A DNA stretch of 64,000 bases. It comes from Gemmatimonadota bacterium. GTDB taxonomy: Bacteria > Latescibacterota > UBA2968 > UBA8231. Position 1 is the first letter of the stretch, and each line of letters opens with the position of its first letter. The stretch lies in assembly GCA_009841115.1 (NCBI GenBank), contig VXML01000058.1:186001-250000 (forward strand), read 5' to 3'. Shown here in pieces: positions 16,764-25,764 of the stretch. The translations under genes were made by a program, and so were the position numbers. The notes below the pieces were generated by a model. It was not told the origin of the DNA and did not search any database. It was given only the letters and a program-made list of their open reading frames with translations.

Positions 16764-17516
16764 CTACAGGCCGCGCATTGATTGACCCCGGCAATCTCTG
16801 AATATCTCTGCCGTAGTCGATATGACCTCTTGCCAAAGCCTGCGCCCCAACTCGGCACTCGCTTGGGATGCGTCGCCTATGACACCAGTGTCCGAATATT
16901 TCGCGAAATCGAGATGCGGATCGTTCCAATCCACCTCCCTTGAGCTAGTTGACGGGATCCTGTCGAGCCGGACCGTATCTGGACGCCGATGCAGGGCGAT
17001 TGAGGTCGTGAAACTGTCGGCGTGTCCACCTGAGACACTTGGATCCGCTACATGGCACCAAATGTCATGGTACGGCAGAGGAGGAAGGTGGGCCACGCAT
17101 GAAGGGCGAAATTTTGCGTTGAACCTGTCCACTGCCTCCTCTAGTCGATGCTCGCCGCAGCCGCGCCAGACAACGATAGTATCAAAGCCCTGCTCTGCAA
17201 GTGATTCAAGGACGAAATAGACGCACTCTTCATGCACAGAGTGTGGGATATTGACATAGCCCGAGCCAAAGCCCCGATGTTCGGGCGTGGGTCCAAAAGG
17301 CATAGCTGGCAAAACCAAAGCACGCACATCGTGACAGCGTGCCGCGTGCTGTGCAGCTTCTAGAGAGACCGCTTCCGCAAACCAAGTGTCGAAATCCACC
17401 GCCAAATGTGGCCCCTGCTGCTCCGTGCATCCAGTGGGTACGATCGCCAAACACCCAGCGTCAATAAGCGACTTGATTTCCAGATATGTATAGTCAATGA
17501 ATTTATGCGACTTCAT
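16764..17516 (-). CDS. Creatininase-like amidohydrolase, copy B
   Basis: The 250-residue protein starts at ATG 17516, the position that matches copy A; a longer start at 17555 has no support. It shares the altered metal-site motifs of copy A (TEQQGPH, RGCGEHR, GGHADSFTTS), so the change predates the duplication. Only about 20 differences fall within the first 242 residues, after which the tails differ. Unlike copy A it sits in a coherent minus-strand group between an enolase-superfamily gene and ThuA, so I take it as the native copy. The substrate may be a lactam or amide formed in that pathway; this is inference. Confidence 0.82.
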   Translation of the reverse strand: MKSHKFIDYTYLEIKSLIDAGCLAIVPTGCTEQQGPHLAVDFDTWFAEAVSLEAAQHAARCHDVRALVLPAMPFGPTPEHRGFGSGYVNIPHSVHEECVYFVLESLAEQGFDTIVVWRGCGEHRLEEAVDRFNAKFRPSCVAHLPPLPYHDIWCHVADPSVSGGHADSFTTSIALHRRPDTVRLDRIPSTSSREVDWNDPHLDFAKYSDTGVIGDASQASAELGRRLWQEVISTTAEIFRDCRGQSMRGL

Positions 17517-17606
17517 GGGCGAACGAATAGACGGTTCTATCCGTACTGAGTACACCTCATCGAATAGGTTCAGTCGTGTTGGCTTTAGTCGGATGGTTCC
17601 GCGCAG

Positions 17607-18794
17607 TCAAATAACAGCAACGGCGCTCCGGGCCATCTTGTCCCAGTCCGGTTCCACCGCAGGACGGTCGCTCCAAGCTATCGACAAGGCACCATTTTCT
17701 ACGACGACCGTACCCCGGCAGTCCAAATCCTCCTCGGGAGGACGCGGCAGCACGCCCATGGCTTCAAAGACGGGATCGTTGCCAATGGCCAAGATGACCT
17801 GGGGATCGCCACCGTGCACCTCGACGCCGAAACTCTCGGCCAATTGAGCCTGTTTGACCTGACCCGTGATGCCAATGCCCCGCTGCCGGACGATATCCGC
17901 GGCCTGTAGCGCCAAATACGGTGCCGTATTGTAGGGCTGGCCGCCGATAGCTCCAATCCACTCAAGGGTCAACACCGGCAGATCGAGAGCGTCGCACAGC
18001 TTCTTCAGACCCATGATATCGTAGTCCTGCAGCGGCTCTTCGATCCACCTGTAATGGTACTTCTCCAGTACGCGACCGATTTTTATAGCCTCCTCGACCG
18101 TGTACGACTCGACAGCGTCGTGAAAGAGCAGGATATCGTCGCCCAGCGTCTCCCGCAGCTTCCTAGCCATCTCCCCGTTGTCTTTCACCCCCCGATACGA
18201 GTGATCCTTGCAGCCGATAAACCCCTCTTCTTCTACCCGTTTCACCGCGTGGGCAACCAAGTCGTCAATGGTCCGGCCGCCGACGTTGCAGTACGCAGGG
18301 ACGCTTTCGCGGCAGGCCCCGAGCAGCTTGTAGATCGGCAGGCGGGCGCTTCGACTCGCTAAGTCCCACAACATCCGGTCGATGGTGTCGAGCAGCCCCC
18401 TGCCCGTGTACATAAACCGCTGGGCCATCCAAAACCGCTGCCAGATGTATTCCCGGTCAAAGGCATCCACACCGATGAGCATATGGGCATACCGCGCCAA
18501 AAACGCCTTGGCCTCCCATTCCAGTTCCCGGGGATTGTAACCCGTGGCGTAATTGGCGTACGCATCCAGTTCACCATCCGTCACGAGCCGGATCATCAGG
18601 CGATACGTCGGCTCGGGTTCTTCCCCGGTAAACGTAAATCCCTCGGGATCGACCGCACCGAATCCTTGATCGTGGGTAAGCAACCCAGAGATACCCGGCG
18701 GCACCGGGGCGATGCTTCCTCTGGCCCCGCAACTCTCCTGTCGCGTCGCGGGTTCACCCTGCAACAGGTAACACTTCACATCTCGGATCTGCAT
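17607..18794 (-). CDS. Mandelate racemase/muconate lactonizing enzyme family protein
   Basis: This 395-residue enolase-superfamily enzyme should dehydrate or epimerise an acid sugar or related carboxylate. The N-terminal capping domain is followed by a beta/alpha barrel. Metal ligands are visible as D in LLFHDAVES, E in WIEEPL and E in LTLEW, and a C-terminal histidine in VEVHGGD is in place as an acid/base. The second-strand base region reads GCKDHSY. It follows the second enolase gene by six bases, so the two are certainly cotranscribed. It resembles uncharacterised acid-sugar dehydratases common in Latescibacteria and Planctomycetes, and the substrate is unknown. Confidence 0.88.
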   Translation of the reverse strand: MQIRDVKCYLLQGEPATRQESCGARGSIAPVPPGISGLLTHDQGFGAVDPEGFTFTGEEPEPTYRLMIRLVTDGELDAYANYATGYNPRELEWEAKAFLARYAHMLIGVDAFDREYIWQRFWMAQRFMYTGRGLLDTIDRMLWDLASRSARLPIYKLLGACRESVPAYCNVGGRTIDDLVAHAVKRVEEEGFIGCKDHSYRGVKDNGEMARKLRETLGDDILLFHDAVESYTVEEAIKIGRVLEKYHYRWIEEPLQDYDIMGLKKLCDALDLPVLTLEWIGAIGGQPYNTAPYLALQAADIVRQRGIGITGQVKQAQLAESFGVEVHGGDPQVILAIGNDPVFEAMGVLPRPPEEDLDCRGTVVVENGALSIAWSDRPAVEPDWDKMARSAVAVI

Positions 18795-18800
18795 AGGGCC

Positions 18801-19811
18801 TCAGCTCTCAATCAGTTCCGTGGTGTGCTCGTTGACGGCACCCATGTCGATCTCCATGCCCAGTCCCGGTGCAGCGGGAATCTCGATGTACCCATCGCAT
18901 ATCTGCAGCGGATTCTCGATAAACGGCGAAGAGGATGTGCTATCGGCCACCTCCAGAAAGGGCGTATTCCGGATGGTACCCGCGAGATGCAGATGGGCGA
19001 AACCGTCGCATGTCCCTAAACCGTCCAGATGACAGTATGCCCCGAAGGCTTCGGCACAGCGAGCAGCCTTGAGCACATCCGTCATGCCGCCGGCCCGGGT
19101 CACTCCAGTGCGAACGTGGTCGGCTGCCTGGGCCGCCATGACTTGGGCCGCTTCCATGGGACTGGACACGCCCGTGCTGGTCGGAGTATCTATCTCGGCC
19201 GCTAGCTGCCGGCCGCCGGACATGTCGCTGTCGGGCCGCGGCCGATCAAAACAAAAAAAGTCCGCAGCGTCGAGCACCCGGCCGATCCGTATCGCTTGAT
19301 CGAGAATCCACCGCGCCCGGCCGTCGAGCAACAGGCAGAAATCCGGGCTGACGGCCCTGCGCACATCGCGTATCAGGCTGATGAGCGATTCTTCGTCCGA
19401 AAGGGCGTCGAATTTGTACCCCCGGAAACCTGCACCCTGCGCTTCCTGCGCTTCCTCGACGATCTCTTCCGCCGAGCTTTGCTCCGACCTCTTGCACACC
19501 GGAATGCGACTGCGAAAGCCATTGACATGCCGATGAACCGGCTGGCCGGCGATCCTAGCCGTCAGATCCCACAATGCGACGTCGATACAGGCGCGAAGAT
19601 CGGCTGGCACACTCCCGTCCGCTTCGTTAAACGCCAGCCATATCCGTTCGCGATCGACGGGATTCGCACTGATGAGGATGGAGGCCGCCGCGGCCACGTC
19701 GGCCCCGGCAATCGTGGCCGCAACACCACTGCATCGACCTTCCAAGCCCGCGTCAGTCAGAATGCGCAACAGACCGGCGGGCTGATGTATAGCTATTCGG
19801 GATATAATCAT
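18801..19811 (-). CDS. Enolase-superfamily protein with degenerate metal site
   Basis: The 336-residue protein has the muconate-lactonizing-enzyme layout with a shortened N-terminal domain. The lysine of the second barrel strand (GYKFD, K133) and the first metal aspartate (LLLDGRARW, D163) are present. The second ligand is aspartate instead of glutamate (CFDRP, D189), and the third, normally glutamate in a GE pair, is valine (TSTGV, V215). Mg binding would therefore be weak or different. It may be a specialised enzyme or a partner of the intact enolase encoded immediately downstream. It starts at ATG 19811, 37 bases after the receptor gene, with no clear Shine-Dalgarno, which suggests coupling. 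Confidence 0.8.
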   Translation of the reverse strand: MIISRIAIHQPAGLLRILTDAGLEGRCSGVAATIAGADVAAAASILISANPVDRERIWLAFNEADGSVPADLRACIDVALWDLTARIAGQPVHRHVNGFRSRIPVCKRSEQSSAEEIVEEAQEAQGAGFRGYKFDALSDEESLISLIRDVRRAVSPDFCLLLDGRARWILDQAIRIGRVLDAADFFCFDRPRPDSDMSGGRQLAAEIDTPTSTGVSSPMEAAQVMAAQAADHVRTGVTRAGGMTDVLKAARCAEAFGAYCHLDGLGTCDGFAHLHLAGTIRNTPFLEVADSTSSSPFIENPLQICDGYIEIPAAPGLGMEIDMGAVNEHTTELIES

Positions 19812-19848
19812 GGGCTTTTCAATGATGTAATCGAGATGCGTGCAGTAC

Positions 19849-22224
19849 TTAGAACGAAAAACTCGCCCCCAGCCACAAATTGACGGGATTCCCTGGGGTG
19901 AAGTGGATCTCCGAAACAGGTTCCTCTTCGTCCCGCAGCCGCGATTCAGTGTCGAATTGCGCCTCGTTCCACGTTGTATCCAGCACGTTCTCCACGCCCA
20001 AATTGAACCGCCAAGCCCCTAGGCGATAGGCTCCGTTGAAATCGACGACAGTATAGCCCTCGGCCGTAATACTGCCGTCCTCGTTGGCGGGCCGGTCGCC
20101 GATGTGGCGGTAGCGCAAGCTGCCTTCTACGCCATTGGGATGGTACCAAGTCAAGCCTCCGGTAGAGGTCCGTTGGGGGGCCAGCGGAATCTTATTGGCG
20201 TCGTCGGGTTCGTCCACGGCCTCACCACGGGCGAGATTGAGGTCCACATCGGCCCATAGCCGAGGATGCAGTTGCAGACGGGCTTCCAGATCTAGTCCCG
20301 CCCGTTGGGTTCTTCCGCTGGCTTCGGTAGTGCCGGCATCGCCGACAAAAACGAATTCGCTCTCCAGGTCCAGCCACCACAGAGCCGCTCCCACGTTCAA
20401 CCGCTCAAACAACCGAGTCCGCAGGCCGGTTTCGGCCCCTACCGCCCGCGGCAAGGTCCCTTCTTCGAGGTGGCCCGGATCGATATAGCGTCCCGCTAAC
20501 TCGACGGCAATGTCGGCCTCGCTGTGCCCATCGCGCCGCATGACCCGACGAATTTGCGAGGCCCGGGCGTCAATGACGTTGTTGCGGGCGTCGTTGGAAT
20601 GGAAGCCAGTGCCGACATTGGCAAAAAGATCCACGACGCGGCTGGGGCTATACACCAAGGTTGCTTTCGGGCTGAGTATGGAGGCTTGGGCAAAGCCCGA
20701 AGCGTGGGGTAACTCGCTGGGGAACCCTTCGCGGTGGTCGTCAACATTGAAAGTGAAATAATCGCCGCGCAGCCCTAGGATCATTTTCAAGCGCGGGGTG
20801 AAAGCAAGTTCCTCTTGGACCCACAGGAACAGGTTGCGCTCCACCACATCGGCATTGACCAGCGACGCTAGGCGTTGGCGGTCGGGGCTTTTCCACAAAC
20901 CCACGGCCGCATTATCAGCGCGCAGGCCGCCTCCTATCGAGGTATGAGCCAAGTACGGGCCCCAGTTGTGGAAGAAGGAATAGCGGCTGTTGATCCCGGT
21001 GACTTGGCGATCATCGGTCTGTTCGATGGTGTCGCCGCGCTCGGGGTCGTCGAGGAAGAAAGTGAAGTTGGAAAACAGCTTAAACTGATAGCTAACCAAG
21101 TAGGCCTGCAGATCAAAGGTGCTCGTGCCGGCCTCTTGAACGTGGAAATTGACGTGGAAATCTTGGCGACCGGTAGTGCCTCCTTCCAGATCATCAATGG
21201 CACCCCAGCGGTCAATGAGGCCCTGTTCCACGGCCCGTTGCGGGATCTGCCCAGAGGCGTCCCAAGCCGAACTAAACCCGCTGGTGGTCAAGGTAAGAGT
21301 GGAGCGGTCGGAGAGGTGGTTGTGGTACTTGCCGAAGAGATTGAGGCGCTGCAGGCCCTGAGGCCGCTTGACCGGGCCATCGGTCTGGTAGTACTTGCCC
21401 GCGAAATAGGCGCTTTGCTTAGTATCGGCCAGCGGAATCTGGTAGAGCATGGTGTACTCGGCCGTATTGAACCCACCCCCTTCGAGGTGAATGGCGTTGC
21501 CGTCGAGGTGATCGCGGGTGCGGTAGGCGATGGCCCCGGCCGTAGCCAAATTGCCGAATTCGGCAAAGTACGGCCCTTTCTTGACGTCCAGTTCCTCGAC
21601 GACTTCGGGAATGAGAAAGTGCAGGTCGGCGTAGCCTTGCCCGTGACCGTGAGAGACCATATTCACGGGCACCCCATCCACCGAGATGGCCACATCCGTG
21701 CCGTGGTCGGCGTCAAAACCGCGCAGAAAAATCTGTTCGGCTTTGCCGCCGCCAGCGTGTTGGGCGATGATGAGACCAGGGGCCAGTTGCAGCATCTGAT
21801 GGGCCGTGCGGCTGGGTCGGGTTTGCAAGTCGAATTGGCGCACCGCCCGCGAGGAGGCCGCGGAAAAGGCCCGGTCGGCTTGGATCAGCATTTCACCCAT
21901 GTGTACGGGGCTGGGAGTCAGGGCAGCGGTCAAGTAGGCTTGCTCGCCAGAGACCACCTGCAAGGTCTCGGTGCGGGCGGCATAACCAATCATACTGATT
22001 TCCACTTGGTGGGTGCCCGCAGGCACGGTCAGCAATACGAACTGACCTTCCAAATCCGTGACAGCCCCCAGCAGGGTATCGACGAGGCGAATGTTGGCCC
22101 CGGGTAGCGGTTCGCCGGAGACCGCGTCGGTTATCTTGCCACTTAGCTGAGCCACTGGCTGGGCTGTTATAGGATAGACAACTAGCAAAGTCGCTAGAAT
22201 CGACAGATAGACCATAATGCGCAT
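19849..22224 (-). CDS. TonB-dependent outer-membrane receptor
   Basis: This 791-residue protein has a signal peptide (about 1-22, ending in ITAQ), a carboxypeptidase-regulatory-like Ig domain (about 27-105, with GKITDAVSGEPLPGANI), a plug domain (about 125-235, with IFLRGFDADHGTDVAISVDGV cut into shorter conserved pieces) and a long beta-barrel ending in the aromatic ASFSF typical of outer-membrane insertion. Such receptors take up siderophores, cobalamin, glycans or metals with energy from TonB. The N-terminal Ig domain is typical of FCB-group receptors. AAGGAG stands before the ATG. Its position at the head of an enolase/creatininase/ThuA series suggests that its ligand feeds that pathway. 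Confidence 0.92.
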   Translation of the reverse strand: MRIMVYLSILATLLVVYPITAQPVAQLSGKITDAVSGEPLPGANIRLVDTLLGAVTDLEGQFVLLTVPAGTHQVEISMIGYAARTETLQVVSGEQAYLTAALTPSPVHMGEMLIQADRAFSAASSRAVRQFDLQTRPSRTAHQMLQLAPGLIIAQHAGGGKAEQIFLRGFDADHGTDVAISVDGVPVNMVSHGHGQGYADLHFLIPEVVEELDVKKGPYFAEFGNLATAGAIAYRTRDHLDGNAIHLEGGGFNTAEYTMLYQIPLADTKQSAYFAGKYYQTDGPVKRPQGLQRLNLFGKYHNHLSDRSTLTLTTSGFSSAWDASGQIPQRAVEQGLIDRWGAIDDLEGGTTGRQDFHVNFHVQEAGTSTFDLQAYLVSYQFKLFSNFTFFLDDPERGDTIEQTDDRQVTGINSRYSFFHNWGPYLAHTSIGGGLRADNAAVGLWKSPDRQRLASLVNADVVERNLFLWVQEELAFTPRLKMILGLRGDYFTFNVDDHREGFPSELPHASGFAQASILSPKATLVYSPSRVVDLFANVGTGFHSNDARNNVIDARASQIRRVMRRDGHSEADIAVELAGRYIDPGHLEEGTLPRAVGAETGLRTRLFERLNVGAALWWLDLESEFVFVGDAGTTEASGRTQRAGLDLEARLQLHPRLWADVDLNLARGEAVDEPDDANKIPLAPQRTSTGGLTWYHPNGVEGSLRYRHIGDRPANEDGSITAEGYTVVDFNGAYRLGAWRFNLGVENVLDTTWNEAQFDTESRLRDEEEPVSEIHFTPGNPVNLWLGASFSF

Positions 22225-22382
22225 TATCTATTTCTCCTTATCGGATTTATCGGGAGATAACGACCTTCAGGCCGCTCATGTTTCTGTGGACTAGCCTAAC
22301 GAGACCACCTTAAACGCAAAAATCGTCATTATCAGAACAAAAATCAAAAGGACGCGCGGCGTTGCACCGCACTTCGCCTCGC

Positions 22383-23567
22383 TCAGACCAAGGCCATGAG
22401 AAATTTGCCAGCCGGCACCACCCGAACGTCGGTAGTGCGATCCAAGTAGTCGTGCTGGTCAGACGCCGTCACACAATAGCGCTGTTCAATCCCCAGTTTA
22501 TCGGCGAAATAGCGCAGATGTCCCAAGCCCTTGGGTGCGCCAACCTTGCACTCCACCAAAAACCAAGGCTGACCTTCCCATATCACCAAGAAATCAACTT
22601 CGCGCTTCTCCAGATCGCGCAGATAGTACAACGCCACGTCAATGCCGTGGCTGTCTTCGTAGTAATGGCAGAATTTTAACAGATGAGCCGCGACCATATT
22701 CTCAAAGCGGGGTCCCTTCTCTTCCACCTCGGACCAGTCCCACAAATAGTACTTGGATTCTTTTTTCAGGGCCCGTTCCAAGCGTCGATGATAAGGAGGT
22801 ACTCGAAACAGATAGTAATTGCGAGCTAGTAACTCGATCCAGCTCTTGACGGTTTTGGGGCTAGCCTCGACATCTTCAACTAGATTGCTGATCGATAGGG
22901 GTGAGCCGACTCGTCCGGGAATTAGGCTGCCTAGCAGTTCGACCTGGGCTAAGGCACGCACCGTTTCGGTCTCTCGAATATCCTCCCGGAACACCCGCTC
23001 AAAGCGCTCTTTCTGCCAGCGTTTGAGGGTGCGCTGGCGGGCGGCAATGCAGGGTTCGGGAAAGCCGCCGAAGGTGAGCAAGGTGTCCAAGTGATCGCCA
23101 GCTTGGTCCAAGATCAAGTTGGGTCGCTCGGTGGGAAAGGGAGTCGGGGTCTCGCTAGGACCGTTTAGTTCGCACAGGGAGAAGGGATGGAGACGGTAGT
23201 AGCGGTAGCGACCCAAGAGCGAATCGCCGCCCCGCCGGAAAATATCGAGTCGGGAACTGCCCGTGACCATGATGCGCTGATCGGACGGACGAGTATCCCA
23301 CAGCCCCTTGACCAGCCCTTTCCACCGGGGATACTTGTGGATTTCGTCGAAAATGAGAAAGTCGGTCTCAGGCGGCCAATGCCCGTCGAGCAGAGCGCGG
23401 CGGTGAGCGCGGTTGTCCCAGTTCAGATAGATCGTTGCCTTGAAATCCTCGCCAACCAACCGCGCCAGCGTGGTCTTGCCCACCTGTCTGGGCCCGCCGA
23501 CAAAGACCATGCGCTGGTCCAAATCTTCTGCGACATGGCTTTCGAGATAGCGGCGTTGGAAAGGCAT
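22383..23567 (-). CDS. AAA ATPase with DUF4143 nuclease-like domain
   Basis: The protein of about 394 residues has an N-terminal AAA_14 ATPase domain with Walker A GGPRQVGKTT near residue 25 and Walker B FLIFDEIHK, followed by a winged-helix region and a C-terminal DUF4143 domain. The segment KREVDFLVIWEGQPWFLVECK contains the D...ExK residues of the PD-(D/E)xK fold. The family is widespread, often in many copies per genome, and of unknown role; some think of defence or addiction. ATG 23567 is chosen over TTG 23573 because GGGGA lies at a good distance. Two 15-base direct repeats lie 50-100 bases upstream. Confidence 0.9.
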   Translation of the reverse strand: MPFQRRYLESHVAEDLDQRMVFVGGPRQVGKTTLARLVGEDFKATIYLNWDNRAHRRALLDGHWPPETDFLIFDEIHKYPRWKGLVKGLWDTRPSDQRIMVTGSSRLDIFRRGGDSLLGRYRYYRLHPFSLCELNGPSETPTPFPTERPNLILDQAGDHLDTLLTFGGFPEPCIAARQRTLKRWQKERFERVFREDIRETETVRALAQVELLGSLIPGRVGSPLSISNLVEDVEASPKTVKSWIELLARNYYLFRVPPYHRRLERALKKESKYYLWDWSEVEEKGPRFENMVAAHLLKFCHYYEDSHGIDVALYYLRDLEKREVDFLVIWEGQPWFLVECKVGAPKGLGHLRYFADKLGIEQRYCVTASDQHDYLDRTTDVRVVPAGKFLMALV

Positions 23568-23617
23568 GGACAATTCCCCGAAACGTCGGATACATCACCA
23601 TGAGAAAATGAACCCGA

Positions 23618-23664
23618 ACTCCAAAATTATCAATACAAAAATGGAGTTGACTCCAAAATTATCA
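23618..23664. repeat. Pair of 15-bp direct repeats upstream of the AAA/DUF4143 gene
   Basis: The sequence ACTCCAAAATTATCA occurs at 23618-23632 and again at 23650-23664, a 32-base period close to three helical turns. The second copy begins inside a small palindrome, TGGAGT-TG-ACTCCA (23642-23655). On the gene's strand the unit reads TGATAATTTTGGAGT. The spacing and place, 50-100 bases before the ATPase start, fit a cooperative operator, perhaps for autoregulation. Confidence 0.55.
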
Positions 23665-23750
23665 GGTAGATGGGCGGCGTTGTACCGGACGGAGTTCAAC
23701 CTAGTTTGACGCTTGGCGTCGTCGAAAAGCGGTTGCCGCAGTCTTGAGGG

Positions 23751-25595
23751 TTATCTATCGCGCAGCAAGAACACGCGGTCGGTATTGAAGTAATCGCCGA
23801 CCCGCTCGTCGCGGTACGCACCACCGGCGATCAGCAGACGGCCGTTGACAACAGCAGCCGCAGCCCAGCTAACCGGCGAAGGCACGTCGGGTCCGCGATG
23901 CCACTGGTCGGTAGCCGGTGTGTAGGCAAAGCTCGCCGTCTGGCCGCTTTTGGCCCCTCGTCCTCCCATGACCCAGACGCTGCCGTTGAAGGCCGTGCAC
24001 AGCGGAGCACCGGGAGGCCGCGACGGATGCTCAATTTGGCTCCAGCTATCCTGCTCGGGGTCATAGACGAACAGACCTGGACACTGGGACGCGGGACCTG
24101 CGGCAATGTATATCTTGCCGTCTAGAACGCAGCCGCTCGCCTGAAACACCGGGCCGGGCGCAGGGGCATCAACCCGCCAACTCGTCTCCCCAACTCCAAT
24201 GCTCAGTACTTCTGTCGTCGGGCTTTCGTCGTCGGCACCGCCCACGGCGTACAACCGGTCGTTGACCGTGAGGGCCACCACTTGCCCTGCTTTGCGCGGT
24301 AGCGGCGGGCCGAGGCGATAACTCCGCGTGCGGGGATCGAAAATTTCGACGGTCTCCGTCGCCCGCGTCCCTCTGCCCGCGCGAAAGAGGCCCCCCAAGA
24401 GCCATAGCTCGTCGTCGAGAGCGGCGATGCCGGAATAAGCCTTGCCCGGCTCCAGCATAGGCGGCTCCACGCGCCACGTGCCCGAGGGGATGTGATAGGA
24501 CCACACGTGGTCGAGGTTTACCCACTCCGCCGCGGGCCAACCGAAAAAGGTCTTGCCCCCAGCGGTGTACAGACGGTCGCCAATACGAGCAAAAATGTGG
24601 TCGTGATTACCCGCCGGCATCTTCGGCTGCTCGTCCCAGTGCTCGTGCCAAGCTTGCTCAAGGTCGGCGAGACGCTGAGCTTTCCCCGCCCTCAACACCC
24701 AAAGACTGCCGGAGCGAGCGTGCAGCAGCGCCTGCACAGGACCATCCCCTCCCGCCTGAATCTCCCGCCAAGTCGGCGGATCATCGACATTCACAGTCAG
24801 CTCGCGCAAGCTGCCATCGGCAAAGCCGACTACGACCTGAGCGCCGCCGCGCGCAATCGCGGTGATGCGGGAATCAACGGGGTTGGCAAAGGAGCGATGA
24901 GGCCCAGGCGAGCGGGGATCGACGCGCAGGACGGAAGCCTCCAAGGCCACCCACACGAAGCCAGCGTCGTCGGTCACAGCCCCCTGCCAAGAGCCAGCAA
25001 GTTGATTCGCGGGCAGGTCGAGAAGCTGCCAGCCGTGGGGACGTTGGTCCGTCAGGACGGCGACATCCCGCCGCTCGCCATCGTCAGCAATAGCCCACAC
25101 ATTGCCGAAGGGATCGTCGCATACCGGCGTAATCTCCCACCCAGACGGGGGAAACGGCGCGGCCTCAAACATGGCATCACCCCGACGCACCGCACCGCAC
25201 CCAGCGCACCAAACGTCGCCCCATCGCGTCGCCAGCAACGGCCCCGGTGACCCTTGGAGCAGGAAGGAAGGCGTCCGAGAAACCGGCTCGCCCCCCCGGC
25301 GCGGATAGCGCAGGACCTCGTCATCGCGGGCTATCCACAAATCCCCGTCGGGAGCAATTTGCAGACCCTCAATGCGCCCTTCGGCGACGACCTCCCAAGT
25401 ATCGGCGTCATCAGAAGCGTTGCGAGCGACGATCCCCTCGGAGCCGAGGACGGCAACATAGATTCGTCCGTCGCGATCTTCGAGGAGAAGGCCCGGCCCG
25501 TCGGGCAAGGTATCGGCCGCGGCAAGTCCAGCGGAAATGACCATGAAGAAACCTATTCGATAGAGGGATCGGAGTGAAATGAAATCAAGTAGCAT
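23751..25595 (-). CDS. Exported Kelch-repeat/beta-propeller protein
   Basis: From ATG 25595 the product has 614 residues and a signal peptide (hydrophobic IGFFMVISAGLAAA followed by D). The first half (about 30-310) has repeated short blades such as DRDGRIYVAVLG and PDGDLWIARDDE, like the propellers of hybrid sensors. The second half (about 335-610) has Kelch blades with the usual GG and Y...W pattern: LYTAGGKTFFGWP, LWLLGGLFRAG, LYAVGGADDES, IYIAAG and VWVMGGRGAKS. It is probably periplasmic or surface-bound; propellers of this type bind proteins or glycans, and no catalytic residues can be named. A start at 25658 would put a polar leader before the signal peptide. Confidence 0.8.
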   Translation of the reverse strand: MLLDFISLRSLYRIGFFMVISAGLAAADTLPDGPGLLLEDRDGRIYVAVLGSEGIVARNASDDADTWEVVAEGRIEGLQIAPDGDLWIARDDEVLRYPRRGGEPVSRTPSFLLQGSPGPLLATRWGDVWCAGCGAVRRGDAMFEAAPFPPSGWEITPVCDDPFGNVWAIADDGERRDVAVLTDQRPHGWQLLDLPANQLAGSWQGAVTDDAGFVWVALEASVLRVDPRSPGPHRSFANPVDSRITAIARGGAQVVVGFADGSLRELTVNVDDPPTWREIQAGGDGPVQALLHARSGSLWVLRAGKAQRLADLEQAWHEHWDEQPKMPAGNHDHIFARIGDRLYTAGGKTFFGWPAAEWVNLDHVWSYHIPSGTWRVEPPMLEPGKAYSGIAALDDELWLLGGLFRAGRGTRATETVEIFDPRTRSYRLGPPLPRKAGQVVALTVNDRLYAVGGADDESPTTEVLSIGVGETSWRVDAPAPGPVFQASGCVLDGKIYIAAGPASQCPGLFVYDPEQDSWSQIEHPSRPPGAPLCTAFNGSVWVMGGRGAKSGQTASFAYTPATDQWHRGPDVPSPVSWAAAAVVNGRLLIAGGAYRDERVGDYFNTDRVFLLRDR

Positions 25596-25764
25596 TGTGG
25601 CCAACTTTCTTCGTTTGCAGGGTACATCTTCTGCCGTTTCAATACTCAGAGGTTGCAATAATAGATACCTGCCCAGAGGCGGTCAATCTCGACGATGGTA
25701 CCAACGATAGGCCGCCCGCGCCCGGATGCAAATCCAGTCGCAGGCAGCCCTTCCAGCACTGATT

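Noticed and set aside
20875..22107. A 410-codon plus-strand open frame
   Set aside because: It lies antisense to the TonB-dependent receptor, which has clear domain motifs; long antisense frames are expected in GC-rich DNA.
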